64,000 nt of DNA from Hanleya hanleyi (Eukaryota; Mollusca; Polyplacophora; Lepidopleurida; Hanleyidae). Where the stretch lies: positions 1-64,000 of the forward strand of contig JAVTVY010018787.1 of NCBI GenBank assembly GCA_036873755.1, read 5' to 3'. This document shows positions 31,487 to 42,311 of the stretch, piece by piece. Within the stretch, counting starts at the first letter, position 1. Each line of letters begins with the position of its first letter. Position numbers and translations under genes: made by a program. Under the pieces are notes generated by a model that did no database searches, was not told the origin of the DNA, and was given only the letters and a program-made list of their open reading frames with translations.

Positions 31487-34400
31487 TCACAAGTCCAGGT
31501 AAGTGGTACTGATGCCATCGGCAAGGACTTTCCGTTTCGGGTAAAAGAAAGTAAAGGCGTCTCGTTGCTGGATGTACGTCCGCATCTGGTGGTCCACCAC
31601 GCGAAATCCTCGGTTAGTCCACTCGCACTGGCCTGGCTTTGCAGCACGTTCAAGTACAAGGCTTTGTCGATGTTGGGATCGCGCCGGTTCACCCCTTTGC
31701 AGCTAAACTTATTTTCGTCTCCCCCGTAACAGTAATACGTCTTGGAGGAGAGCGCAATCATAGCATCCCCACTCCACTCCAGCTTGAAGAGCCCGGGCGT
31801 ACGCTTATCATACTGATAATGGTCACGTCGAGGTAACCACTGGTCGCGTTCCACCTCATACTGGGCCCGTAACTCCGGTTTCACCAGGGACTCCCAATCC
31901 GCATTAGAGACGGCCATGTAGGCCGAGTCCGTATCCATCTCCATGAGTTGCCAGTCTGATGGGTTAAAATACACACCCATGAAATCATAGAGAAACTGCA
32001 GCATCCTCAGCTTGGCCACCTGGTATACCATACATCCAATCTGCAGGGGTAGGTTGTAACGGATAGTCTTTTTAGCTGAAGTGATTTCATACGTGTCGTC
32101 ATCGATGACCTCCACGGACCGAAACAGAGGAGAATTCACTTTTTTGCGGGCTTGGGCAGTAGTACAAATGTTCACGTTCACGTGCTTATCCTGGTTGGTG
32201 ACCGTTTTCCCATAATAGCCATTGCCCGTCAATTTTCACGATTCACCGATGATGGCCTTACTCGGGTCTTGATCACCTTGACGACGGGCAGACGTCACAA
32301 TGCTGGCATTCTCCGCAAAACAGGCGTGGGGTACGTACTGTATCACTTGGTATATTTTCGTAATTTCCAGACCGTGGCTCATGTACCACTGCAGTAACGG
32401 AGTGCCCAGCAAGATTTTCTCTGCCCACATACTACCAATCAACATGCGTCGAGGTCGAGGCAAACACTCGTGTTGCTCCGCATAGGCCCCCATGGTGTCT
32501 CCAATATCATCTCGACCCACCAGCGTGTTCTTAAAGATGGGCTGGCACTGGGCGAAGAGAGGCTTGAGAGTGTCGGGAACATGCAAATCACATTCGACAA
32601 AGCCGTAGAGGTCCCCCGAACGAATGGCGTCGAACATCTGCGGTAGACTCAGGAGTCGCCGACGACTCAACGGGTACTCGCGCTCTTTTAGGAAACGCCG
32701 TAAATGAGGCAGGGCCTGGCACATGGTGTGGAATTCACACTCCCACATTTCGATCAGATGGTAGCCTCTCTCTTTCACATAATCACCGTTCTCCACCACT
32801 TCTTCCCGTAATTCTTCCGGTGTTTTTCCACGTCGTTCGTTGAAGCGTCCAGCGCTGAAATGGCATCCGTGGCCGTGCCAATAGCAACCGTAAAATTGGA
32901 ATACGGTCGGTGTCCTACCCACCAGGGCAAACCCATCGACGGGGAGTCGACGATCTCCTATGCGCTTCTCTGTGGCGTTGGTCTGATGGCGTATAGTAAC
33001 TCCCCTTCGATAGGCTTCCCAATCCAACCACTGGTCAGCCAGATGCTTGTAAGAAGCGCGTTGCGGTGTAAAATGCTGGCCTTCCGCCAACCAACGTGTA
33101 TAATGTCCACTGGGCATAGGTTGGGCCAGAGACCACAGGTACAAGGCATTGGCATCGAAACCGATGATCTTAGCACAGGGTTTTCCACCGGGGAGAGTAG
33201 TGACGTCCTTCTCGTGATAACGGTGAAAAATAAGACTCGGTCCACCCACAATGTTCTGCTTTAGACAATCATGCATGTCTGCATCTTTTTCCTGTATCAG
33301 CGAGAAGTACGTAGGACACGCTTGAAAAAGATGGCGAAGCGCCCGACCCGGTAAACTCAAGCACTCCTTGAAGATGTCTACGTGCATCTCACGACGAAAC
33401 AGTTGAACCATTTTCTCGGCCGCTTCCAGGAAAGGAACCACATCTAAGTTATTATACCATATCAGGAAATCTCGCAAGGTCTGCATGTGTTGGTCGTTCC
33501 ATACCTGCTCTAGTTCCCGGTACGTGTCTTCCGGATATTCCACTTGCTTCAAATCGTCAAAGAAGGCGTCCCGGGGAGGCAACTGTGTTTCCTGCAAACG
33601 GTCGAGCGTCGATTTATACGTGTAAGGGAACCTCCCTTTCGTTTGTGCACAGTCATACGCCTTCACCCACTGATCATAGCTATAATTAGGAGCTAAGTAG
33701 TTCCGTACATCCAGAAAATGGAGTGATGTGGTAGTGAGGGCCATATGATTATTGATCTTCTTGATGACGGACTTGATGATATTCGCCTGGGCCAAGTAAG
33801 GGTAGAGAAATTCCTTCACCATGTTCAAGTCATAGCGCCCCGAATTGAAACCCAGCACCGGTAACTGGCCTAGGTATTGTAGGAAGCCCGCTTTCAATTT
33901 CTCCGCATACGGTTTGGGTAAAGGCACATCCTGCGACTGCATGGGCTCCGGCTGCGACTCCGACTCCGACTCGGACTCTTCATCATCACTAAGCGATACA
34001 CCCGGTATAGGAATCCGATCGTCCAGTTGGTCCAGTACGTCCTGGAACTTGGACACCAACAATTCCGTACTGGCCGCACTGACTTCCTCTAAATACTCCA
34101 TCATGCGGGTGACCAACTCATGGGAATCGCCGGTAGACACGAAACAGATCGGTGCAGCGTCATAGCCAGGTACGTTGCTGGAAATACTCACACTGAGGGG
34201 AATATGGCGCTGCGTCCACTGTGTTTTCGCTGAAAACAGGTCCATGGGCTCCAACAGGGCCTCAAAATCATAACACGCCCGGTAGGGAAAATAACGGTCC
34301 GCCTCCGATATGATGAGACCCTCATCGGCCAGTTCCTCGAAAATAGTAGGCGTATTATGATACACACCACCAGGATATACTCGATTGACAGCGTTCGTAC

Positions 34401-35406
34401 AGCTTTTCTCGTGTCGATGTAAGTCGGGGGAACGGTGAAACACCCGATGGCATTGGGCGCAACTGTAAGACTGGGCGTACTGGCTCATATTGTAGATCAG
34501 CGAAAAATGACTCACGCCATTGTCGTCGAAGACATTGACTTTCATCGTAGAAGCATACCGTTCTGTTGAACGACGAACCAATTCAGCCACAAATGTATCC
34601 TCCTCGCATCGTAATCGGTATACAAAGATATTGATGTTGAACAGTGTTTCCACGTCATCCAAATTCTTGAAAGGCACTCCACGGAAGTGCCGCTCATCCA
34701 AGTCTTGCTGCTCTAAGTACTGTTCCCAATAGTGATTGGCCACTTTGTCACAAGCCTTGGGATTACACTCATCCACATGCACGGCCAAACACCGAAACAA
34801 ACATTTTCGGTCTTTGTAGGGTCCTTTATGGCCTCCCGTTAATGCATACAGTCCGGGTCGATGAAGCAGCCAAGGAGGGAGTAGTACAGGAGCACCGATA
34901 GGATGATTTCTCATTTTCGTGACGAAAAATGTGACGTTGGTCACCATTTCCACAAGCCATTTGGTATTGGGGCGTTGCAACCGCGCCCATTCCAATGGAT
35001 CCAACGTAGTCAATTGGTGGAGGAGTGGCTCCAGGGAAATCGCATCCGTCACGGTGAACGGCTGGTCAAACACATAGGTATTATTGCTGGGATAATAATA
35101 CCGCACCTGGTCCGTCTCCTTGTGCCGTAAAATGTACCCGAATGTCATATTCAACTTGAACGCTGTCACCTGGTCTGTGAAAATGTTCTCAGCGTAGGTA
35201 GACAGATAGGTGAGGTCCTGCAGTCGAAAGTTATACAAATCCAATAGACGACGGTCACGGTGAAAACAATGGCGTATGGTAGCCCAGTGTCGTTGATAAA
35301 TGTCCCTCACACGCTCGTCTTCAGGCAAGACTTCAACCGCAGGTGCTGCTGGGTCCCATGGAAAATCTTCTCCACGTCTCATGCTTTCTGTCCTCCTCTC
35401 GTACAA
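31487..35406 (-). pseudogene. Polinton DNA polymerase B (stop and frameshift)
   Basis: The first frame has 1,056 residues from ATG 35,406. An N-terminal region contains GGHKGPYKDRKCLFRCLAVH (about 190-210) and a C2HC finger at C316, C319, H332 and C336. Exonuclease motifs follow: Exo I D379-x-E381 (CYDFEALLEP), Exo II N521..D526 (GFNSGRYD) and Exo III Y651..D655. Polymerase motif A is FDANALYLWSL (D751). An in-frame TGA at 32,236-32,238 falls just before motif B (TGNGYYGK). Motif C (MDTDSAY) follows in the same frame. Near 31,600-31,625 the frame changes and homology ends at a stop at 31,487. This is the protein-primed family B type. The acidic SESESES stretch at about 478-486 is low complexity. 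The gene is opposite to all others and inactive as read. Confidence 0.93.
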
Positions 35407-35470
35407 ACACGCTGGTCAGGCAGGCAAGCAGGCTGGTCAGGCAGGCAGGCAGGCAGGCAGGTGGGCAGGT
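35405..35470. repeat. CAGG microsatellite
   Basis: CAGGCAGG-type tetranucleotide run with CTGGTCAGG interruptions, immediately upstream of the polymerase ATG on the minus strand. Confidence 0.8.
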
Positions 35471-35552
35471 CAGTGAGCCAGAGAGCTCCGCAAGGTAGTG
35501 CAATGAATATGGTCCAATCCACTAAAAATCAACCCTTTTTATACGTTTTTTC

Positions 35553-35995
35553 TCATGCCGCCATACACCGCCATCTTGTACAACATGGCCGCCAATGCCG
35601 CCATCTTGTACACCGCCATCTTGTACAACATGGCCGCCAAGCCGCCATCTTGTACACCGCCATCTTGTACAACATGGCCGCCAAGCCGCCATCTTGTACA
35701 CCGCCATCTTGTACAACATGGCCGCCAAGCCGCCATCTTGTACACCGCCATCTTGTACAACATGGCCGCCAATGCCGCCATCTTGTACACCGCCATCTTG
35801 TACAACATGGCCGCCAATGCCGCCATCTTGTACACCGCCATCTTGTACAACATGGCCGCCAATGCCGCCATCTTGTACACCGCCATCTTGAACAACATGG
35901 CCGCCAATGCCGCCATCTTGTACAACATGGCCGCCAAGCCGCCATCTTGTACACCACCATCTTGTACAACATGGCCGCCAAGCCGCCATCTTGGT
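35553..35995 (-). promoter_or_regulatory. Tandem array of YY1-like sites upstream of polymerase
   Basis: The unit is about 45 bp and holds two CCGCCATCTTGTAC words and one ATGGCCGCCAA word. I count about 18 exact CCGCCATCTTG words (complement CAAGATGGCGG) plus one CCACC variant. Because the unit length is divisible by three, all six frames look open; they are not genes. The position 150-590 bp upstream of the polymerase start, together with the YY1 consensus, suggests promoter or enhancer function. Confidence 0.7.
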
Positions 35996-35999
35996 CCCA

Positions 36000-36061
36000 C
36001 ACTTGACCTCTCCTCCTCAAATCCTCCCCAAATGACCTCTACATCCGGGTGAAAACTGACT
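36000..36061 (-). repeat. Polinton right terminal inverted repeat
   Basis: On the minus strand it begins AGTCAGTTTTCACCCGG and continues through GATGTAGAGGTCATTTGGGG, pairing with 21,495-21,556. The YY1-like array starts directly inside it. Confidence 0.75.
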
Positions 36062-36845
36062 CCATTCACGCTTACGCTACTGTCGGGCTATGTGGGCAAT
36101 GTCGGGCTCAGCTCATCATCTTGCGAAGTTCAGTTCGTCATCGTGTTAAGGTAACGATGTTAGTTTAAGGGTGATTTGCAATGATTCTGAAAGATATGCG
36201 ACTTTGCATTTTGAAAACTCCTTTGTGTATGAGGTCGAATATTTTGTTACATCTGAAGCCTGCAAAATCGTATTTGTCTTAATCGGCCTCGAAAAACTTT
36301 CGACGGTCAGTTTCATAAAAATGGATTTATAATTGATCAAAATGTGCTCCTTGTTCATTTTGGAATATTTGAGACATTTATAGATAATATTTTCCAACCA
36401 AGTTCGTTATTTTTGTTCTCATTTATCGGTATGTGTCTATTTGCGTGTGGTACACTCTCAAAATGATGCAGGCCCACAACCACGATTCATTCTCAGGGAT
36501 TTCAGTCTGAACTCCAGGACATAGTTCCTGAAGTAAGTGATGAGAATCATCTCATTTCCTGAATTTTAGGAACTTCGTCGCTTACGTGTCTTGAATTTCA
36601 GGCTGATATGAACTGTAATTGTTGGACGAGGAATCCCCGAACATATTGAGAGTAATATAGCACTGACCTGATAACCCAGTGAACCGTGTATGACCTCTCA
36701 ACCTATCTACCTGTCATAGTACACACAGGAGAAGAAGTGATTAGACATTTTCCAACTTGATTATCCGATGGTGATTTACATTTCAATATTCGGAGGGAAT
36801 AAAAGAGCTTGATACTTGTTAGTGCGACAGAGGATTCGTAGGTGT
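36062..36845. other. Non-coding interval between the Polinton and the P450 gene
   Basis: No gene seen. The sequence just upstream of 36,846 would hold the P450 promoter and 5' UTR. I see no clear TATA box or known element. Confidence 0.5.
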
Positions 36846-36878
36846 ATGCAATCAATACTTTTCTACGACAGTGACACA

Positions 36879-37242
36879 ATGTCCACTGTGATAGACTACA
36901 GTTTTTTCCTGGAGGCATTTGCTGATCATATTAGCTTGATAGTGGTGCTGTTGGCTGTTTTTATGTGTTTATGGTTCATTTTACCCCAGCGACCAGATAA
37001 TCTACCCCCGGGACTTTATCCATGGCCAATAGTGGGGAATACGTGGGAGTTGTCAAAAGATCCACGAGACAACTGGCCTCGTCTCCGACAGAAGTATGGC
37101 GACATCGTCAGTGTTTATATGGGCAGGCAATTAGCTGTCATTCTCAACAGTTTTGATGTTATAAAAGAAGCTTTCACATCAGACATTTTTACAGGCCGTC
37201 CGAGGTCTATGTTCATTATCCAATGTCTTGGAGAAGGAAAAG
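36879..37242 (+). CDS. Cytochrome P450 (clan 2), exon 1
   Basis: ATG 36,879 (an in-frame ATG at 36,846 is also possible). The exon encodes an N-terminal ER anchor (FADHISLIVVLLAVFMCLWF), the Pro-rich hinge LPPGLYPWPIVGNTWEL and the A-helix region (WPRLRQKYGDIVSVYMG, then FTGRPRSMF). It ends GEGKG at a GTAAGA donor with a phase-1 junction. The hinge and exon pattern match CYP2-clan monooxygenases, which oxidise small lipophilic substrates using NADPH-P450 reductase electrons at the ER. I chose 36,879 because it puts the anchor near the N-terminus as in the family. Confidence 0.9.
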
Positions 37243-37920
37243 GTAAGATTCTGATAACTCTACTGGCCCGTCTATTTCGAGGCTACCATAGTCTAGTTGG
37301 GCGTGGGAGGAATTTCATCATCAAGGTGTGCAAGAGAATCGAACAATACAAGTGACCGCTCTGATGACAGTTTTCCTGAAGGCGATTTCCGTCTTGGACC
37401 AATTTTCGATTTTCTGCTTACTCAAATTTTTGTGTCGAAAACTGTGTTAATAAATTATAAATTCAGTCACGTGCACGTTTAGGCAACTTGAATGCAAAAG
37501 CGAAAAAATACTCTCAAAGACGACAAAATCGCGACTTCAAATGACAAAGACATGGTTCTTTGCACCTCGGATCGTGCAAATGGGCTCAACATGGGCCCAA
37601 TATGATAAGCTTTACAGTTTTGAAGTGACAGATCGTGGTCCGAAGTCACAGTGAGTGGACAGTTTAATGAAGTAATTTACTGGGTATTATAGACTGGCTA
37701 GGGGCTTAGAAAAGAGTGATCGAGGCTTATTTTTATATATTTTTAGAACTCACTTTTAGTTTTTCAACCGCTAATATTTTTTGTTTGAGCAAACAGTTTA
37801 ATACAGCAGGTGGTTTACAGTTTTCTATGATTTTATTGACTAGATTCAGACCACACAACTCGGGAAACTCACCTGGGCAAAAATAATGTCATATTAAAAT
37901 AATTCCTATTTAACGCCATG

Positions 37921-38418
37921 TTAAAGGTGAAATGCAAAGGTTTTCATATTTCCCTATTTATATTCTTCGCGGGCTAGTTAATGATGGAAATATCAGCCCA
38001 AATACTCTGTTTGGTTTTATTTGAAGTATTTTGTCTTCTGGTAGCTTTTGAAAAGTGCTTCAAAGTTGGCATCTCAAGCACGGCCGGTTTCAGAAATGAA
38101 ATCCGCATCGCTTATCTGCTCTTGTTTGACGTTCGTTTGTGACGTCACATCAGACCATCTGACCGGGCGTCAATACTTGTAACATTCAGTCTCCGGGCGG
38201 CTGGTCTGACGTGACGTCACAATCAAGGAAAAATAAGCGATGACGTTTTGCAAATCTGAATTCTACTATGCTAGGGGTACCAACTTTTAAAAAGATTCTA
38301 GCAGACAGGATAATTCGAATTAAACCAAGTGAAGTAGATAGACTGGTATTTCTATCACTATTCAACCTATATAAAATGTGAAAAGGAGAATCTAAAAACC
38401 TTTGCATTTCACCTTTAA
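37921..38418. mobile_element. Fold-back MITE with CRE core (P450 intron 1)
   Basis: The ends TTAAAGGTGAAATGCAAAGG and its complement form inverted repeats of at least 24 bp. Internally GTGACGTCACATCAGACCA (about 38,141) pairs with TGGTCTGACGTGACGTCAC (about 38,202). It is 498 bp and non-coding. The terminal TTAAAGGT and CRE-rich core resemble the MITE at 13,263-13,784. Confidence 0.8.
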
Positions 38419-39480
38419 ATATTGCTGAGGTGAAGTGATTATGCCACGGCGTTTACCTCGGCAATAGCTGATTGCTGAGATGAATTGTGTGGGCTGTAGA
38501 TTAATGAGCTGTAACACAAAGTGGACAGCAACACCCAAGAAAATGTGATATTTTAAACCATACAACAGTCCCAACCTAGCTTTCTCCAGCTATTCCGGAA
38601 CGGAGGAAAATCAAGTTCTGGTATTTCCTCAATCTTCATTTTCTACATTTATCCTTAGACAAAAAACCTCCCCGGCGCACCGACATGTGCATTAACACGT
38701 GACCTCCGACTTCAATTTGCAGACCGTATTTTTCGCATCTTATCCTGGGCTACAGTTTGGAAAATTGAATCATTGATAACTGCATTATTTTCGACTTTAA
38801 GTTGCTCAAATTATCATCAATGTATAGGACTCCTAGCTGACCCTTTCCTGGGAGAGTTGGTAATTTGATGCCTATTTACCATATGTACATCAGTTATCAA
38901 TATTTTAAAAAAATCCAAATGCCGTAAGCGAATCATAAACTTACACATTTGAGTTGCGCGTCAATACACCCATCGGTGCGCCGGAGCGATTTTTCTTTAT
39001 GTAAGAAAGAGGGATTGATAGTTTATCATATTCGATTCAGTTTTATCTCATTTGTAAGATTCTAGGTTTAGGAGATCATGGGTGCAAAGTGCAAAGTGTC
39101 TTCTATTTTCAGAAAATCGAGTTTTAACCGTTATGAATGAAACTAATTTAGTTTGCCCGAAATAATGATTCTCTTTTCTATTAGTGTTAAACCGAAACAA
39201 GAGAAATGAAAAACTCAAAAACTGGGTTCAAATATAGGCAGAAAAGTATCTTTGAAGGAAAGTTGGCAAATCTCAAAGCAACTAATCACACTTTTTCTGA
39301 TATACCCTGACATATTAATATAATGTGAAGCATTCCCTACGTAACGTTAAGGAGGACCATTCATGTATTGCCTAGAGCGATGGACGGTGGATTCAAATTG
39401 AGTATTAGCAATAGGACGGAGTAGGAACCATTTATGGGCAGATGCCCTTTTCGCGGAGAGGTTAGCGGCGGGATCAAATG
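38419..39480. other. Intronic stretch, nothing recognised
   Basis: AT-rich intron 1 sequence without open frames of note, terminal repeats or RNA-like folds that I could find. Confidence 0.5.
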
Positions 39481-39850
39481 TCATTGAGTGCGTGAGGTCA
39501 CATCCGGATCAAAGGTCACTTCCGGGTCGAAGGTCACTTCCGGATCGCGTCCGGGTAACGGGACTTCGAGTGTCAATCTGCCGCCGCAGTCGGGCAGTAG
39601 TGGAAAAAAAGCATTCAAGTGGAGGTTTTGGGCTAGAGTGGTGTGCAGTTTAGTATCCCCCATGTTACTTCATACCCGCGTTGGGGGTGCCGCGTTATGT
39701 ATGGCTACAATTCAAGTATGCTCTTGTCCAATCAGAAGCCGACATTTGTGCTTCATCTGTCATATTCGTTCTCGCCCGTTAGAGGTATTCTCGGCTGCTC
39801 TTGTCCAATCAGAAGCCGCTATTTGGTGTTGCGGCCATGTTCGCTCTGAT
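39481..39850. promoter_or_regulatory. ETS-like and CCAATCAG motif cluster
   Basis: The words CACATCCGGATC, CACTTCCGGGTC and CACTTCCGGATC are each linked to AAGGTCA between 39,498 and 39,550. Two TCTTGTCCAATCAGAAGCCG units lie at about 39,722 and 39,799. The latter is almost the same word as the Polinton left-end module (GTCCAATCAGAAGCGAG). This may be the terminal region of another, decayed virus-like element. Confidence 0.45.
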
Positions 39851-40440
39851 CCGTTTGTTCTAATCGTCGTCGGGCAGGTCAGAATACTGTAACGGTAAAA
39901 TGTCCTGGAACAGCTGCTTGCGCATTTTGATCGCATTTTGCAGGACCTTGGTAGGTGCTAACCCCATCTCCTGTTCCAAGTGACGCTTGGTCTTCATAAT
40001 GAACCTATGCGTGGGGTCGACGCCTTTCATTTCAAGCGGTAGCAGACTATACTGTTCATTTTTCTGATGTTGGGGCGCATTTGAATCTATGCCTGTTGTT
40101 ATTTATCATGCCCAGTGTCCCCGATCGCCTCAGCATGATTATTAATAGTTCATGCACAATACGATCCTAAAAGGTAGGCTCTTCGTCACTCAGGCTTCCA
40201 TGAGACGTAGCCTGAATATCTGAGGTCAAGTTCTCCATATCAGTAGACTCTCAGCAGTCTCTGTTTCATTATCAGTCGGTGTACTCCAAGAATCAGCTGG
40301 TATATTCTCAGCATCTGCATCGGCTTCTCGCCCTCGATGTCCTTCTGGTGTAGCATCATATCGTAGTGTCTGGTGGACGTGCGTTCGCACTCAGAGCAAG
40401 TATAAGCCATGTGCACGTTTTGGGCATACGCTTGTTTGTA
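39850..40440 (-). pseudogene. Remnant of a C2H2-finger ORF from a virus-like element
   Basis: Read on the minus strand, about 40,420-40,330 encodes a degenerate finger (AYTCSECERTSTRHYDMMLH). A region rich in acidic and Thr residues follows in another frame. About 40,100-39,865 encodes LPLEMKGVDPTHRFIMKTKR and MGLAPTKVLQNAIKMRKQLF. This order and the DPxHR/IMxTKR segment recall a C2H2-finger protein family I know from invertebrate virus-like elements. Stops and frame changes interrupt it. Function unknown. Confidence 0.4.
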
Positions 40441-40940
40441 TGGACAGTACCGCCCGCGAACGCCTAGCCTAACGCTTCAACGCACTGGTGAAATATCTCA
40501 GAAGCTCTGATGGGTCTAGATATTCCATAGAATTGACACTAACTCATTAGACCTACAATCACACACAATAGACTATTTTATTCATATTAAGACCACATAT
40601 CCTCAAGAACTTATCAATGAGTATCAGTATTTATTTTGTCTATTTAGCTATGTCCATGGCTTTCTGAGGCTGCATGCTCGAAAAACACAGCACCATGCCT
40701 GTGTTTACGATTTAGCAAAGAAAAACTGTTTTATTATTTTTTTCGTTTTATCAATCCCGATTTTAAACTGTACTTAACGCCGTGATTTAAGATGAAAATG
40801 ATCTGTCTTTAGAAAACTGAATACAGTAAGATACATTCTTTGTGTAGGTTTTCGATCAAATTTTCCATAAACTAGTATAATTATCTATTTAAGATAAGTT
40901 AAAAATTTATCACACAAATTGTACCATACAATGGGTGAAA

Positions 40941-41083
40941 CGTGTACACATAGATATCAATCTAATTAAAATTAAATCCTAACTGCTTCCCCATTTGGAT
41001 ATGTCGCTTACATAGCGACATATACGATTGGGGAGCATTGATAGGATATTAATTTATTAAGATTGACATAGATATATACACTA
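40941..41083. repeat. Fold-back hairpin
   Basis: Imperfect arms of about 65-75 bp are centred on GTCGCTTACATAGCGAC. The flanking CCCCA/TGGGG and TAATTTA segments pair outward to TACACATAGATAT at the ends. Possibly a small MITE. Confidence 0.65.
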
Positions 41084-41249
41084 TATACATTAATTTAACA
41101 GAACTGGTACCGTACACGTGCGAATATTTCTGGAATTTTGCTTTTGGCGAGAGCAGTCATGGTGAAATAGAATCGAAGGATTTATCTCCCCAGTAAATGT
41201 AAAAATCTGGCGAGTAGAGTTTTTCACGACGTAACATACTGAACATGAG

Positions 41250-41541
41250 TAGTGTGACTCTTGTCACAGGACCTACGAAGTAGGGTGAGGAAGATGACTT
41301 GTGGGTCCAAGCGTAATGTTATAGGTCACCTAAGTAGGTCTAATTTTCATCAAAATTAGATCAGCTCAGAACTTGCTGGTAACATTCTCTTGAATGCACG
41401 TTCATGCCAAAAATCAAAGTTCTAATGTCAACTGTTCTCCTTACTTTGACGACGAAATGATTCGGATGGACTGACTGACTCATGCACTCACTCACTCACT
41501 CATTACCGGACAATTTGCAAATGAGAGCCTACTTCGTAGTA
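41250..41541 (-). mobile_element. CTACGAAGTAGG-ended repeat family, minus copy
   Basis: Reverse-orientation member of the family: AGTGTGACTCTTGTCACAGG and CCTACGAAGTAGGG at the low end, AGCCTACTTCGTAGT at the high end. It is about 290 bp, the shortest complete form. Confidence 0.7.
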
Positions 41542-41917
41542 ATAATGCAGCAACAAACGGCGACCCGCACCCTTTCATATATAAAACATAGATGTGTATT
41601 CCTGCATGTGTCCGACATGAACACATAAAGTGTCCGTGATGGGCTGGGACGTCAGAGAAATTAGCTGTGAATGAGCGATAAATGGCAGCACCCATTGGAC
41701 AATGCCTTAAGGAATACATCATGAACAATATTAGCAATTAACTGTTAAAGTATTGTGAGCGTCTTCTGACGTTTTGTCGCCCATCTACAACATTTGTTCT
41801 ACCCCCCATACGATGGAAGTAAACAGAGTGTACCATGTAAACTTGAGATTTCGCATTTACTAACCATTTTACTTGATAAATTGATGGACAAATACCAGAA
41901 TCGAATTCGACGTCAAC

Positions 41918-42255
41918 TCAATTACAAGCGTCTGGTCCGTCATTCATAATTCAGCCGCCCATTAAAGAATATCAACGTCCATAATCCAAAGACCTATTCC
42001 ATATTCCTTATAAACAGTGGTATTAGCATCAAATTCAAAAGGACAATCATAGTATACATAAATATAGGCTAGTTTCCTGCAAGAGAGAAGCGGTCAACAG
42101 TGTTCAATGCCGGCAAGACATCATGATGTTCCAAAAATATCAAATCCGTATCGCTGATCAGTAATTATATTCGTTGTAAAGTCTTCATCTAGAGAATGAT
42201 GCATCTCAGTCACGCTTTGATTGTGACTATTCATGAGCACCACGATGATCTTGAA
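41918..42255 (-). repeat. Dispersed non-coding repeat, copy C
   Basis: Inverted copy of 16,620-16,978 with the same core ends (ATTACAAGCGTCTGG...CCGTATCGCTG) and the same left extension containing TCACGCTTTGATTGTGAC. Confidence 0.7.
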
Positions 42256-42311
42256 GTACCGGTACATGGGTTCTTACGGTCCCTAGCCCCGAGTTAAGCG
42301 GACTTTACAAG

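Larger units (their letters stand above)
21495..36061. mobile_element. Polinton/Maverick, about 14.6 kb
   Basis: The element is bounded by inverted repeats of about 60 bp that start AGT on both sides, the usual Polinton terminal trinucleotide. They contain ACCCGGATGTAGAGGTCATT and GGAGAGGTCAAGTG. Between them lie the diagnostic Polinton genes: integrase with chromodomain, packaging ATPase, minor and major capsid proteins, adenain-type protease and, on the opposite strand, DNA polymerase B. No matching 6-bp target-site duplication was found outside the ends. Polintons are self-synthesizing DNA transposons related to virophages and adintoviruses. This copy cannot be autonomous because integrase and polymerase are both broken. 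Confidence 0.93.

Noticed and set aside
21489..36067. 6-bp target-site duplication for the Polinton
   Set aside because: Flanks tested at the AGT ends and at nearby alternatives do not match, so no duplication is claimed.
35539..36069. Several overlapping 150-250-codon open frames on both strands
   Set aside because: They arise from a 45-bp tandem unit (a multiple of three) without stops; the translations are pure repeat.
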